In this document: in pieces, positions 18,235 to 27,699 of the stretch
How positions within the stretch are numbered: position 1 is the stretch's first letter
Layout: each line of letters starts with the position of its first letter
Assembly (NCBI GenBank): GCA_030432235.1
Contig: JAUIHT010000004.1
Span: 124,001-188,000, forward strand
DNA length: 64,000 nucleotides
Reading direction: 5' to 3'
Origin: Verrucomicrobiia bacterium
GTDB lineage: Bacteria; Verrucomicrobiota; Verrucomicrobiia; Opitutales; Cerasicoccaceae
Translations under genes and position numbers: made by a program
Notes under the pieces: model-generated
The model's input: only the letters and a program-made list of their open reading frames with translations
What the model was told of the DNA's origin: nothing
Databases searched by the model: none

Positions 18235-21200
18235 TCAGTCATAAGCCAGCTCCGACTCACGGTAACTGATAGAGAGCAGCGCTGGGGCGTAGGCAGGATG
18301 TTGCTCAGCCACCACCTCGAGAGCTTCGATTTTTTCTTCCGGATGCGGATTTTTCCAGCGCTGCAGATAGTAGGTGCTTCCAGAACCACCGGATTCCTCA
18401 GTAGTAAATGCCGGTTTACCCTCCGGCATGGGTCCGATCCGACCATCCGTCAGATGCCTGATTTGTTCACCGTCGCGCACCGGAATATCGACGACCCGGC
18501 CGGTATCGTAAAAGACACGGTAAGTCATCACCGTGGACGGTGGTGACGGCGGCTCATAGGGCTCATCCCACAGACGCAGGTAACCATGAACGAAAGCCAA
18601 CTCAGCAGCATTGATCCGCCGCATGGGGATTCGCAACTTGGCCGGACCTCCGGGAAACGTCTCCAGCCGCTCAGCACCCGGAAGCGCACGTCGCGTGTTC
18701 AAACGAATCAGGCATTTTTCCCCATCCACCGGGTCCGGCAGGATAACATCCACTCCATCAATACGCTGCCGACCCCGTGGCCACTGTCCCGACAAAATCG
18801 ACACGACGCTTTTTCCATCCGGACTGGTCTTCGGCAATGTCATGGTAGCCCCCGCATTGAAAAACAACGTAAGATCGAGCGGTATCCACGGCGCTCCTTT
18901 TTCACCCGCCACTCCGAGCGACACCATTGGAACGCCCAGGTTGTTCATCAAGGCAACTCCAAAACGCCGGGCCTTTGTCACCTCCCCGGCCTCCCGATCC
19001 CATTGCACCTGATCAAAGACCACCTCACCCTGGCCATACTGTGCCGTCCCCAGCAACATCGGTGTTGTCGCGGGCTGAATATTCTCGGACGCAGCGGAAC
19101 GGACTTCAATCGGACTGGCGGAGAGCGGCCATGTCTTTTTGCCGAAGGATAGCAGGTAGGGGCTCATGCCCCGATCCAAAGGACTATCCAGCAAACGTAC
19201 GCGTTCTTGAGGTACTCCCGCCTCAACAGGAAGTGAAAGAAGCTCTGCGACCTGGGCAATTTGCACGTCAGTGAGATCATGCAATACAATCCGGCCACCG
19301 TCTCGCACCCACTTCCGTAAGGCAACAAGCTCCGCCAGGTTTACCGTAGCAGCATCGATGAGAACCTGATCGATTTCACCCAAAGCCGGACCCGGCACCT
19401 GGGTTGAACGCCCCTTCAGCTCCACCCCGATTTCATCCAGTGCTTCAGCGTAACGGCTCCCAGGGCCAGCCCACAAATGAGTTGTCCTCACGGGAGCCAA
19501 TTCAACCGTGTCCAAGTAATGGAGCAGACTTTTCAAAACCTCGCGCGCCATCGGCTCAAGTCCCAGTTTTTCCTGCACCAAAGTCTGCGAAAGCACATAG
19601 AGACCCTCTCCGTAACGAAGCTGGATTACCGAGGTACTGGGAAAATCCGCCAGGACTGTGACAGGCCCCGAAAGCGGTTCCGCGAAAGGTTTCCGTACCA
19701 CACGATGGTCCTGCTGCCAGTAGGTCAGGGCATCACTGGGAAGCGAGCTAAAGGCTCCTCCTGATGTCCCGGCGAAAAGTGTGTTTTGCGCATCCTCAAG
19801 AAGCGTCACTCCTACGGGCAGCCAAGTTTCCGGCATCGTATCCTGCTCCAGAACGAGGACGCGACCGCCACGCTTGACGAAACCGGCCAGAGGTTTCGCC
19901 AATGCCGTCTGCGCTTTGGCGAACAATCCGCCCGGCAACACCACGATGCTGACCGCGGGGTCAAGCGTCCCGATGGAGCGCACCGATTGCAGAAAGCTTG
20001 CCCCCTCGATGAGTGCCAGCAAAGCCGCGGCGGCCTCACTATCCTGGCCGTCGTTCCAAACATACACTTTGCGCCGCAAAGACTCAATAGGCTTCTCTTT
20101 GGGCAGTATGCGCAAAGGCTGCTCGATGTAGGTATCGACGGTCTCACTGCCGACGACGCCAGAGACCTGGGCCGAGAGCAGCGCTTCCACACCAGACTTG
20201 TAAGTCCCGGAAAGAACTGTGGTCTCCACAGGCAGCTTTGCCGTCCCACCCTGGTCAATCACAAGAGGTCGGCGCTCCTCGTAAAGAACGTGCCCTCCTT
20301 GTTTCAGGTAAAAAGTAACCTCGCCCTCAAAGTCCTCCAGGCCGATGTTGGAAAGCCACAACTCATAGCGAATGGGCTTGCCCTCGTACCAATGGCGAGT
20401 CCACGGATAAAACAATCCTGCAACAGTCGCGTAGGCTTCTTCCGCAATACGCTGCTTCATGGGATTATCCACATAACCCGAGCCACCAATAGACTGCCCC
20501 AAATGCATGACGTCCAGCATCCGGTAAATAAGCGCGACCTTGGCGTACAAAGCAGGCTTTTGCTCCAGATCCAAGGCCAGCTGCTCTTGCTCTGTTAGCG
20601 TAAAATAGTCCTGCCCATAGCCAGTTGCATATTTTATTTTCCAGGGAGGCAGAACCTCTCCCAGCATGAGCGGCTTATCCTGATTCCAGTCCTCGAGATA
20701 TGTTTTTATCTTGTCGCGACGGCACTCATCCTTGTCCAACGGCCAGAAAAGTTCGTTAGGCATGTACTGCGGGCTCATGAGCGTCGGATAATGGTAATTC
20801 ATTACGTCATCGTTCTCGTCGGCCACTCCAAAGCCTGAATGCGAAACCGGACGGGTTGGGTCGACTTCGTGCATGGCATCCCGAACCTTAGCCATAAACT
20901 GACGATAGGGCGGAGACTGGGGCGCCATCCATAAGTAGAATTCATTGGACCCCGACCACATGACGACGCTGGGGTGATTGCGATCACGCTTCACGTAGTT
21001 GACGGCGTGCTCAAGAGCCTCCGGCGTACGGGGGCGATGGTCAATGGCCGTCTCGGCAATCAGGAGAATGCCCTGCCTGTCAGCTGCATCCAGATATGCT
21101 TTCGGTACCGGCTGGCAATGCAGGCGTACGACATTGATGCCGCCACGCTCCTGAGTGGCCGGCCAGATGGTTTCGGGAGTCAGGTACTCCCCGCCCTGGG

Positions 21201-22236
21201 GCATGGTAAAACGACCATCGAAATAGGGCTCCGCATCCGGCGGATACAATCGAGCGCGGTAGAACGAAGGCGCATGTGTCCAACGCCCGTAAAGGTGGAG
21301 CTTCTTTCCATTGAGATAAAACCCCGTACCCTCGATCCACACCTCACGGAAACCAAAGGGCTGGTCGAACGAATCCAAGACCGAGCCATCGGCGGTCAGC
21401 AGTTCCGTACGCAGAACATACAAGTAAGGTGAGTCGGGCCACCAGAGCGTTGGATTTTCAAAGCCAAAACTACTCGAGAGTGCATCAGCAAGTGGCAATG
21501 TCTCCTCCGTGACTGGCTGTCCGTCATCCAGGAGAATGTAACGAACGGCCCGTACCTTACCCTTGTCCCCGCCAACAGTCAGGTCGACCTTGAGTTGTTT
21601 TTCACGGACAGAGGGTTGCACGAAAATGTCCTCTACGTACGCCGGACCACGCGTTTCAAGGTAGGCCGGCTGCCAGATGCCACCATGCTGCTTGAAGGTG
21701 TTGCCGACTGGAGCTCCCAGCTCCTGGGCGACCTGATAAGTCCCGACCCGTAGCTCGAGGGTATTCTCCCCCGTTACGTTCACCAGTTGCGTGACATCAT
21801 ACTCGAATGGCAGAAAACCGTCGATGCTCTGTCCGAGATGATGGCCATTCAGGTAGGCGTCAGTAACGAATGCCACCGCATCAAAGTGAATAAAGACGCG
21901 CCTGCCTGCCTCCACCTCACGTTGCATGGCCGTCGGCAGAACAAAGCGTTTTCGGTACCAGACATAGCGGACCTTACTCGCGTCCACATCGAACTTCAAA
22001 CCGTGCAACGGCCCTTTGTAGTCCTTTCCCTGTGTCAGGTACGTCTGATCTTCGGGAATATCGATAGTTTTCCATGGCCCCTCAGGCGGATGATCTGACG
22101 GCGTTTGCCCAGGCAGAACCGGCGTAATCGCCCACTCCCCCAACAGGGACATACGATCACGCTCGATCGCCCATCCAACATTAACACACAACAGGCACAA
22201 GACACCTGTTATCCACCCTATCGTCGCCTGTCGCAT
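18235..22236 (-). CDS. Exported GH2-family glycosidase, very long form
   Basis: A 1333-residue GH2-like enzyme, probably a beta-galactosidase or related exo-glycosidase. The signal peptide is at 1-23. The GH2 sugar-binding domain spans about 85-200 (FDAVAFVTDAYLNGHHLG, HGGIWQPAYLET), followed by an immunoglobulin-like domain and a TIM barrel from about 300. VVMWSGSNEF contains the acid/base Glu432, and PLMLGEVLPPW contains nucleophile candidate Glu527. The last ~650 residues go beyond a normal GH2 and include two blocks that look like ThuA/amidotransferase-type folds (LAGFVKRGGRVLVLEQD, LRKWVRDGGRIVLHDL). Its paralogue is at 33536-38212. It lies in series with the esterase downstream. Confidence 0.88.
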   Translation of the reverse strand: MRQATIGWITGVLCLLCVNVGWAIERDRMSLLGEWAITPVLPGQTPSDHPPEGPWKTIDIPEDQTYLTQGKDYKGPLHGLKFDVDASKVRYVWYRKRFVLPTAMQREVEAGRRVFIHFDAVAFVTDAYLNGHHLGQSIDGFLPFEYDVTQLVNVTGENTLELRVGTYQVAQELGAPVGNTFKQHGGIWQPAYLETRGPAYVEDIFVQPSVREKQLKVDLTVGGDKGKVRAVRYILLDDGQPVTEETLPLADALSSSFGFENPTLWWPDSPYLYVLRTELLTADGSVLDSFDQPFGFREVWIEGTGFYLNGKKLHLYGRWTHAPSFYRARLYPPDAEPYFDGRFTMPQGGEYLTPETIWPATQERGGINVVRLHCQPVPKAYLDAADRQGILLIAETAIDHRPRTPEALEHAVNYVKRDRNHPSVVMWSGSNEFYLWMAPQSPPYRQFMAKVRDAMHEVDPTRPVSHSGFGVADENDDVMNYHYPTLMSPQYMPNELFWPLDKDECRRDKIKTYLEDWNQDKPLMLGEVLPPWKIKYATGYGQDYFTLTEQEQLALDLEQKPALYAKVALIYRMLDVMHLGQSIGGSGYVDNPMKQRIAEEAYATVAGLFYPWTRHWYEGKPIRYELWLSNIGLEDFEGEVTFYLKQGGHVLYEERRPLVIDQGGTAKLPVETTVLSGTYKSGVEALLSAQVSGVVGSETVDTYIEQPLRILPKEKPIESLRRKVYVWNDGQDSEAAAALLALIEGASFLQSVRSIGTLDPAVSIVVLPGGLFAKAQTALAKPLAGFVKRGGRVLVLEQDTMPETWLPVGVTLLEDAQNTLFAGTSGGAFSSLPSDALTYWQQDHRVVRKPFAEPLSGPVTVLADFPSTSVIQLRYGEGLYVLSQTLVQEKLGLEPMAREVLKSLLHYLDTVELAPVRTTHLWAGPGSRYAEALDEIGVELKGRSTQVPGPALGEIDQVLIDAATVNLAELVALRKWVRDGGRIVLHDLTDVQIAQVAELLSLPVEAGVPQERVRLLDSPLDRGMSPYLLSFGKKTWPLSASPIEVRSAASENIQPATTPMLLGTAQYGQGEVVFDQVQWDREAGEVTKARRFGVALMNNLGVPMVSLGVAGEKGAPWIPLDLTLFFNAGATMTLPKTSPDGKSVVSILSGQWPRGRQRIDGVDVILPDPVDGEKCLIRLNTRRALPGAERLETFPGGPAKLRIPMRRINAAELAFVHGYLRLWDEPYEPPSPPSTVMTYRVFYDTGRVVDIPVRDGEQIRHLTDGRIGPMPEGKPAFTTEESGGSGSTYYLQRWKNPHPEEKIEALEVVAEQHPAYAPALLSISYRESELAYD

Positions 22237-22298
22237 TCAACTATTATTTACCGCGCTCCACGCCAGAAAATTCCTGCCATTTTGCCGCCACTTCCTAT

Positions 22299-23006
22299 CT
22301 AGTCCTTCTTATCCGCCTCGCTCACTATCCAAGTGTCTTTCTTATTCCATTCATACTTCTCGTCATTGTCACGAGACTCCACATGCCCGTCGAAGAAAAG
22401 GATGTTGGCGTGTCCATTGTGGCGAAAATCAATATCACTCTTACCTCCCCATACCGGATACAAAGCCAGAGCCCAGTCTTCATTACCCACAACCGAATCT
22501 GCTGCTAAAACTTTTTTAGACGGTTCCAGAAGCTCAGAGATACTGATTCCTCCAGCCCACCAATTCATCGCATAGCTGCGCTTATTATCCACCGTGGGGC
22601 AGACGAATAAATCGGACTTCCACCACCAATTTTCGTGTCCTCCTGAAAACTCAGGCATCAGGCGTGCCAGGTAACGCGGCCAGGGGTTGAAGTCCTTGTT
22701 GGGGCCATCACCATCCCTGTCCCACATACAGGGAGGCAACTTCCCATCGTACTCGGTCGTATAGAGGCCAAAATAGACCCCAATCTGGCGCAGGTTACTG
22801 GCACATTGAGAAGCATGGGCGGATTCCCGGGTGCTCCGAATAACCGGAATCAGAATCGCTGCCAGTACGGCCACTATGGCTATTGATACCAGCAGTTCGG
22901 TCAGGGAAAACCCACGAGAAACCGCCCTTTTCAAGTACGCCCCGCCCCTAAACCGACGCTCAAACCCGAAGGCGTCGGAATCGGCTTTATTAGAGAGGTA
23001 GTTCAT
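22299..23006 (-). CDS. Prepilin-type N-terminal domain protein (DUF1559-like pseudopilin)
   Basis: A 235-residue protein with a type IV prepilin leader: RGFSLTELL, with cleavage expected after Gly32 and the conserved Glu at position 5 of the mature protein. A hydrophobic helix follows, then SNLRQIGVYFGLY. The C-terminal block DFRHNGHANILFFDGHVES is typical of the H-x-G DUF1559-type pseudopilins abundant in Verrucomicrobiota and Planctomycetota. These are processed by PilD and sit in type II secretion-like pseudopili. It lies between the GH2 gene and a PEP-CTERM gene, suggesting a role in surface handling or secretion of the polysaccharide machinery. A second such protein is at 63257. Confidence 0.88.
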   Translation of the reverse strand: MNYLSNKADSDAFGFERRFRGGAYLKRAVSRGFSLTELLVSIAIVAVLAAILIPVIRSTRESAHASQCASNLRQIGVYFGLYTTEYDGKLPPCMWDRDGDGPNKDFNPWPRYLARLMPEFSGGHENWWWKSDLFVCPTVDNKRSYAMNWWAGGISISELLEPSKKVLAADSVVGNEDWALALYPVWGGKSDIDFRHNGHANILFFDGHVESRDNDEKYEWNKKDTWIVSEADKKD

Positions 23007-23034
23007 CGATTGTACTTCTGCATCGGGGCATACC

Positions 23035-23056
23035 CCACCTGCACCCTACCAGGTGG
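23035..23056 (-). other. Intercistronic hairpin
   Basis: CCACCTG (23035-23041) and CAGGTGG (23050-23056) form a 7-bp stem between the PEP-CTERM gene and the pseudopilin start. There is no T-run, so it is more likely a processing or attenuating hairpin than a full terminator. It lies 29 bases upstream of the pseudopilin start codon. Confidence 0.35.
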
Positions 23057-23088
23057 AGGGCTGCACTTCATGCATAAATAATCAAAAG

Positions 23089-23865
23089 TTATTTCCGGCG
23101 CAAACGCTTAACGAAAATGCCTAGAAACAATAGCAACGCGCCGCCGGCATAGCCGATGGTGGCGGGCTCAGGGATGGCCGTCAGCGGCGCGGAGGTATCC
23201 GTGACGCCGGTGTATATACGCAACCAACTGAGCTCCAAGGTGGACTGGGCACCGCCGGAGCCCGAGGTAAAGACCAGAATCTCACCGGCACTGGCAGCAC
23301 CACCAATGGATGAAGTCGTGCTATCTGTACTAAGGCCCAGAAGCGCAGCGTTCGTCGGGCTGCCGCTGTTGACCGCTGTTCCCGTCATACGCAACACCGT
23401 CTGTGTATCCTGAGGGAAGGCCAGGCTACTGGAGGCATTGTCCTTGCCGTACAGTTCATCGGTAGGATTGTGCCATGCGATATAGTTGTAGGTTGCTCCG
23501 GGATTAGAACCGACAAGAAATTGCAGCGAAAATTCGCTCCCCGTATTCGGAGTCGACCAGCCATTGATACCTACATCGATGACGTAGCTTTGGGTATTGA
23601 TGTCGAGTATACTGGTCAAATCCAGCGTTGTATTGGTCGGTGCATCCAACTGAAAGCTGATGTATTCACTCTGGGTGGAAAGCAGCTGGTCAACATCCAG
23701 GCTACCACTTCCGTCGCGACCGGATCCGTTACCGTAAAATTCTTCGAAGACCAAAGTGCCGCTCGCAGGCGCATTGTATTCGGTGTCCGGTGGCACCTGC
23801 GCATGAAGCGAGGAAATGAAGAGCAACGAGGAGAAGAGTAAGGAGGATGTGGGTATGGTTTTCAT
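23089..23865 (-). CDS. PEP-CTERM sorting domain protein under LacI-type operator
   Basis: A 258-residue exported protein. The signal peptide spans residues 1-22 (ending SLHAQ), a beta-rich Ser/Thr/Gly body follows, and the end carries IPEPAT, a hydrophobic stretch and a KRLRRK tail, an exosortase-type sorting signal. The body (INGWSTPNTGSEFSLQF, ELSWLRIY) looks like a concanavalin/laminin-G-type beta sandwich, as in glycan-binding surface proteins, but this is inference. A perfect 16-bp LacI-type palindrome lies 26 bases upstream of the ATG, matching those in front of the GH2 and GH110-like genes, so it is probably co-induced with degradation. Confidence 0.86.
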   Translation of the reverse strand: MKTIPTSSLLFSSLLFISSLHAQVPPDTEYNAPASGTLVFEEFYGNGSGRDGSGSLDVDQLLSTQSEYISFQLDAPTNTTLDLTSILDINTQSYVIDVGINGWSTPNTGSEFSLQFLVGSNPGATYNYIAWHNPTDELYGKDNASSSLAFPQDTQTVLRMTGTAVNSGSPTNAALLGLSTDSTTSSIGGAASAGEILVFTSGSGGAQSTLELSWLRIYTGVTDTSAPLTAIPEPATIGYAGGALLLFLGIFVKRLRRK

Positions 23866-23890
23866 AGGTTTCGGGTTATGGGTGTAATTA

Positions 23891-23906
23891 TGGAAAACGT
23901 TTTCCA
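23891..23906. promoter_or_regulatory. LacI-family operator TGGAAAACGTTTTCCA
   Basis: A perfect 16-bp palindrome with the central CG typical of LacI-family sites. The same 16 bases occur at 38270-38285, and a 13-base core match occurs at 38319-38334. It lies 26 bases upstream of the PEP-CTERM start (minus strand), where a bound repressor would block the promoter. The likely ligand protein is the LacI homologue at 40150-41184. Confidence 0.75.
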
Positions 23907-23959
23907 GTTTAGCTGGTGACTATGGGATTACAAGAAAATTCTTTGTCTCCTTCGGACGA

Positions 23960-26194
23960 TTATTTGGGGACCTCAAACGGCTTGGTGCGTATCTCAAAAA
24001 TGCGTGCCTGAGGCAGCCCCCATGTATTGGTGACTTCCACACGCAGAGCCGTAATCGGCTTCCCCGAGAGCTCATGAACACGCCGACGCTGCCGGTTATC
24101 CGCCACATCCATGCGCTCAACCTCGTCGCTGCCTCTCAAGCACAGTACGGTATAATCGCGCACGAGACAAGGCGGCTGCCCTTGTTGACACCACTTGGCG
24201 ATGGTGCGGTCGAGTCCGTTGTCAAAAGTCAATTGCACGGCGCTCAACTCGACCGGCTCAACCCAGGACAGCTCGATCCACTGAGGCAAGCCCTCGCCGC
24301 TAATCCATTCATTCGCGGCCACTTCCGGTCGCGTAATGCCCGACACGATCTGCCCCACCCCATAACAATGGCTGGCAGGCCTCAAGGTAAAGCCGAGTGT
24401 GCCGCGCTCGCGGTGCATCAGGCACTCCGTTCCCGGTTCTGTGAAATACTGGTCCTTGCGCGCGGCTGCCTGGGTAGCCGGTTCTTCTTTTTTAGAAGCC
24501 CCCCATGCCAGATTTTTCGTGGCGGACAAGAGCACCCAGTAAGGACGGTTTCCCTCAGGCAGTTCACAATCAAAGACGAAGTTTACTTCATGTCGGCCCG
24601 GCTCAACCTGAGCTACGGCCACGGCCAGATCCTCTTCGGACGAGAAATCGTCGAGCCGTTTACCCGCACGCAAGACGGCGCGTACTTCGCATTGCTTGTC
24701 ACCGGTGTTTTCGAGTGGCAAGGTGACACTCTCCAAGTGTTTCTCCGACAAGACAAACATCTGTGCGCGATCAACCGTCAGCGGCAAGTAGTCTTCCACC
24801 GGTGGCGCGGATAATATACGTTCCGAGGAAGCGCGAATGGACGCCTGCGGCGCTAGGTCCGCTTCGCATTTCCCGGCCACACCCGGCAGGAAGCAATCCT
24901 GCTCAAGCAGGCGTTGCTGCAACTCACGAATATGCTGGGCCCCGACCTCGCGTGGCGAGCAATTCTGCTCCAGGCAAAGCGTGGCGGCGTTGCCCACGGC
25001 CTGCCCCATCACCGCACAAGTCAGCATGACACGCGCACTGGCAAAGGCCACATGCGTGGCGCTGATGTTACGTCCGGCAAAGAGCAGATTGTCGATGTTG
25101 CGCGAGTAGAGGGCGCGGTACGGGATGGTATAGATGCCATTGAGGAGGCGACCCTTCCAGTAAATCTTGCCGGCCATGCCATCCGGCTGGTGTACATCAA
25201 TGTGCCAACCTCCGTAAGCCACCGCATCCTCAAAAATACGCCCGCCTTCGACATCGTGCTGGGTCATGACGTAATCCCCATAAAAGCGACGCGAGTCGCG
25301 CTTGCCCGGCAAGGCCACGATCGACTCCAGAACGTAGTTTTCCGCACCGTGCTCGCCACGGTTCTTAAGGTGATCCCACACCCCGATAGCGTAGCGAAAA
25401 AGCTCATCGCGGATGGTCTCGGCGTCAGCGATGGTATCGAGCCGCCCGCCGGTTTCGATCCACCACCAGCCACCGCGCGGCTTCGTCAGCGCTTCAACCG
25501 GATGCGGACAACTACGCCCCCCTTGCGGCAGACTGTCATCGCCAGGGATAACGTGTACCCAGTCCGGAGTCTCGAAAGGCACGGGTTGCTCCACCTTTTT
25601 CGCGCGCATGTAAACGCTGTTGCCCATGCGATACTCATCGGCCTTTTCCTGGGCCATAGGCTCCCCGTAGGCATCCTTGCCCTCTCGGCCCGTCATAAAG
25701 TCTGCCCCCGCCCGGTAACCCAGCACACCGTCTCCGGAGCAATCAATGAAAACCTGGCCGGTAAAGCGAAAGCGCTTTTCCGTGGTCTGCTGCTCGGCCA
25801 TGACGGATACAATGCGCGTGCCGTCCATCTCGACCTCAGCCGCGTGGGCATTCAAATGCACGGTGAGATTCTCCTGCTCGCGGCAGAAGGCCCACAGGAC
25901 GAGGCTCCACACCGATGGCGAATCCAAGTGGTTGGGGAAGGCGGCGTTGGCGGCTGCTATTTCATCGATGATACCGGTTTCGCGAACATGGCGATAGGAG
26001 CCGGCCTGGTCGGCTCCGTGTGGCGGCACACCGATTTCCGCGCTGGAGTTGCCACCCAGCACCGGGCGGTTTTGCACTAGCACGGTGGTCTGCCCCTGTC
26101 GGGCCGCAGCCACCGCCGCGCAGATGCCCGCCAAGCCGCCGCCGATGACAACCACGGCATAGTTTTCCTCAATGACTTCAATCTCTCTAAGCAT
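23960..26194 (-). CDS. FAD-dependent oxidoreductase (FAD_oxidored type)
   Basis: A 744-residue flavoprotein. Start ATG 26194 is chosen because it sits 8 bases after the stop of the upstream sulfatase, whereas the frame further upstream overlaps that gene's end. Near the N-terminus AVVVIGGGLAGICAAVAAAR binds the FAD ADP moiety; GQVFIDCSGDG and LLFAGRNISATHVA are later family motifs. The C-terminal ~250 residues form a beta-rich extra region (REVLVLR-like and VELSAVQLTFDNGLD stretches) that looks like a galactose-binding-type sandwich. No signal peptide. It is paralogous to the truncated gene at 1-1571. A role in oxidising a sugar intermediate is inferred from location only. Confidence 0.9.
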   Translation of the reverse strand: MLREIEVIEENYAVVVIGGGLAGICAAVAAARQGQTTVLVQNRPVLGGNSSAEIGVPPHGADQAGSYRHVRETGIIDEIAAANAAFPNHLDSPSVWSLVLWAFCREQENLTVHLNAHAAEVEMDGTRIVSVMAEQQTTEKRFRFTGQVFIDCSGDGVLGYRAGADFMTGREGKDAYGEPMAQEKADEYRMGNSVYMRAKKVEQPVPFETPDWVHVIPGDDSLPQGGRSCPHPVEALTKPRGGWWWIETGGRLDTIADAETIRDELFRYAIGVWDHLKNRGEHGAENYVLESIVALPGKRDSRRFYGDYVMTQHDVEGGRIFEDAVAYGGWHIDVHQPDGMAGKIYWKGRLLNGIYTIPYRALYSRNIDNLLFAGRNISATHVAFASARVMLTCAVMGQAVGNAATLCLEQNCSPREVGAQHIRELQQRLLEQDCFLPGVAGKCEADLAPQASIRASSERILSAPPVEDYLPLTVDRAQMFVLSEKHLESVTLPLENTGDKQCEVRAVLRAGKRLDDFSSEEDLAVAVAQVEPGRHEVNFVFDCELPEGNRPYWVLLSATKNLAWGASKKEEPATQAAARKDQYFTEPGTECLMHRERGTLGFTLRPASHCYGVGQIVSGITRPEVAANEWISGEGLPQWIELSWVEPVELSAVQLTFDNGLDRTIAKWCQQGQPPCLVRDYTVLCLRGSDEVERMDVADNRQRRRVHELSGKPITALRVEVTNTWGLPQARIFEIRTKPFEVPK

Positions 26195-26201
26195 AATAAT
26201 A

Positions 26202-27692
26202 TTAGTTGGATTTTGCGTTGCCGCGCGCGACCCACCACTGGCAAGGGTCGTTCGACTTAGTGCGTGGCTTGCGGATGTCCTCCTTGGGCCACACGCGCCA
26301 ACGGCGTGGCCCGCTCTCCAGTACCGCATGCTGGCCGGTGGATTCCAAATAATCAAACAGAGCATCCCGCAGACGCTGTAGGTTGCCCTCATGCGCTGGA
26401 TTGGTGGCCAGGTTGAGGTCCTCGCGCGGGTCCTCCTTCAGGTCGAAAAGCTGCTCGGTGCCGTCAGCGGCGCTATGGATGTATTTGAACCGTCCGTCGG
26501 TACTCAGGTAAAGCGCCCGATCGGGGTTGAAAACCTGCGAAAAAACAATGCGCCCATCAAAACGCTCAGGCATCACCGCGACCTCAGCCAGGTTCACACC
26601 GTCGAAGTCTACGGGCGGCTCCAGGCCGGCAGCGCGCAGGATGGTCGGACCGATGTCCACCAGCGTGACCGGAGTATCGACACGCTGCCCGGAATGGCGG
26701 CCATCCCCCCAACGCATCAGCAGTGGCACGCGGGCAGCAGCTTCATACATGTTACCCTTCCCGATAAGACCCAGGTCACCGAGCATCTCGCCGTGGTCCG
26801 AACTGAACAGGATGAGCGTGTTTTCCAACTGTCCGTTCTCTTCCAGCGCAGCGCGGATGCGCCCGACCTGATGATCGACAAAGGACACGCAGGCGTAGTA
26901 GCGCGCCTTGACCATGCGCCAGAGCGTATCGCTGACGGGTGGGTCGAAGTAATACTCGTGCAGCCCCGCGCGAAGGAAGGCCGGCTGGCGCTGGACCAAA
27001 TCCTCTGGCAAATAGGGACCCGGTAAATCATCGGGCCGGTAAAGCATATCCCAGGGGGCCGGCGGTGCGTAGGGCGGATGCGGATGGATGAAACTGCAGA
27101 AAGCGAACCACGGTTTCCCTCCCCCGGCCTGCTCCTGGATAAAGTCGATGCAGCGGTCACCGACCCACTGCGTCGGATGATGAGCCTCGTCCAGCGGCGA
27201 TGTCTGCGGCATGTAGATCATCTCGCGCCAAGTCCCGTGCACATCGCGTACTTCCTTGTAGGGACTGTCTTGCAGGAACTGCAGATAGTCATCGTCCTCA
27301 ATGCGGCGCGGCGATTCCTCCTGAGTCAACCGCCGCTTAAAACCGCGACGGGCCTGGCGATCCGGCACAAAATGACACTTGCCGATACCCATGGTCTCGT
27401 ATCCGCCACGCGAGAGAATATCCACAAAGGAATCGCGGTCATCCGTGGTCGTCGGGTGGATGTTACCCAGGCAACCGGTCTTGCCTGGATACTGCCCGTA
27501 GTGCAGACAGGAGCGGGCCGGCACGCAGACTGGCGACGGCGAATAGGCGCTCGTAAAGGCTGTCCCCTCACTTGCCAGGCGATCCAAGTGCGGTGTACGA
27601 ATATGATCGTTACCGAGAGCGGCAATCGTGTCAGCCCGCTGCTGATCGGTCAGGATCAGCAGGATATTCGGACGGTTGGAGGAATCGGACAT
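26202..27692 (-). CDS. Type I sulfatase, cytoplasmic form
   Basis: A 496-residue sulfatase. RPNILLILTDQQR supplies the N-terminal metal ligands; SPVCVPARS has the formylglycine Cys56; LFSSDHGEMLGDLG is the second metal motif. There is no signal peptide. It starts 7 bases after the Gfo/Idh/MocA gene's stop and ends 8 bases before the FAD oxidoreductase start, so all are probably one transcript. It resembles the sulfatases at 4057 and 30975 in the first 70 residues but diverges in the substrate-binding middle, suggesting a different sulfate position. Confidence 0.93.
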   Translation of the reverse strand: MSDSSNRPNILLILTDQQRADTIAALGNDHIRTPHLDRLASEGTAFTSAYSPSPVCVPARSCLHYGQYPGKTGCLGNIHPTTTDDRDSFVDILSRGGYETMGIGKCHFVPDRQARRGFKRRLTQEESPRRIEDDDYLQFLQDSPYKEVRDVHGTWREMIYMPQTSPLDEAHHPTQWVGDRCIDFIQEQAGGGKPWFAFCSFIHPHPPYAPPAPWDMLYRPDDLPGPYLPEDLVQRQPAFLRAGLHEYYFDPPVSDTLWRMVKARYYACVSFVDHQVGRIRAALEENGQLENTLILFSSDHGEMLGDLGLIGKGNMYEAAARVPLLMRWGDGRHSGQRVDTPVTLVDIGPTILRAAGLEPPVDFDGVNLAEVAVMPERFDGRIVFSQVFNPDRALYLSTDGRFKYIHSAADGTEQLFDLKEDPREDLNLATNPAHEGNLQRLRDALFDYLESTGQHAVLESGPRRWRVWPKEDIRKPRTKSNDPCQWWVARGNAKSN

Positions 27693-27699
27693 GACGGGG

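Noticed and set aside
26195-26392. N-terminal extension of the second FAD oxidoreductase
   Set aside because: The extra 66 codons overlap the end of the sulfatase gene and lack family similarity; ATG 26194 fits the Rossmann motif position.
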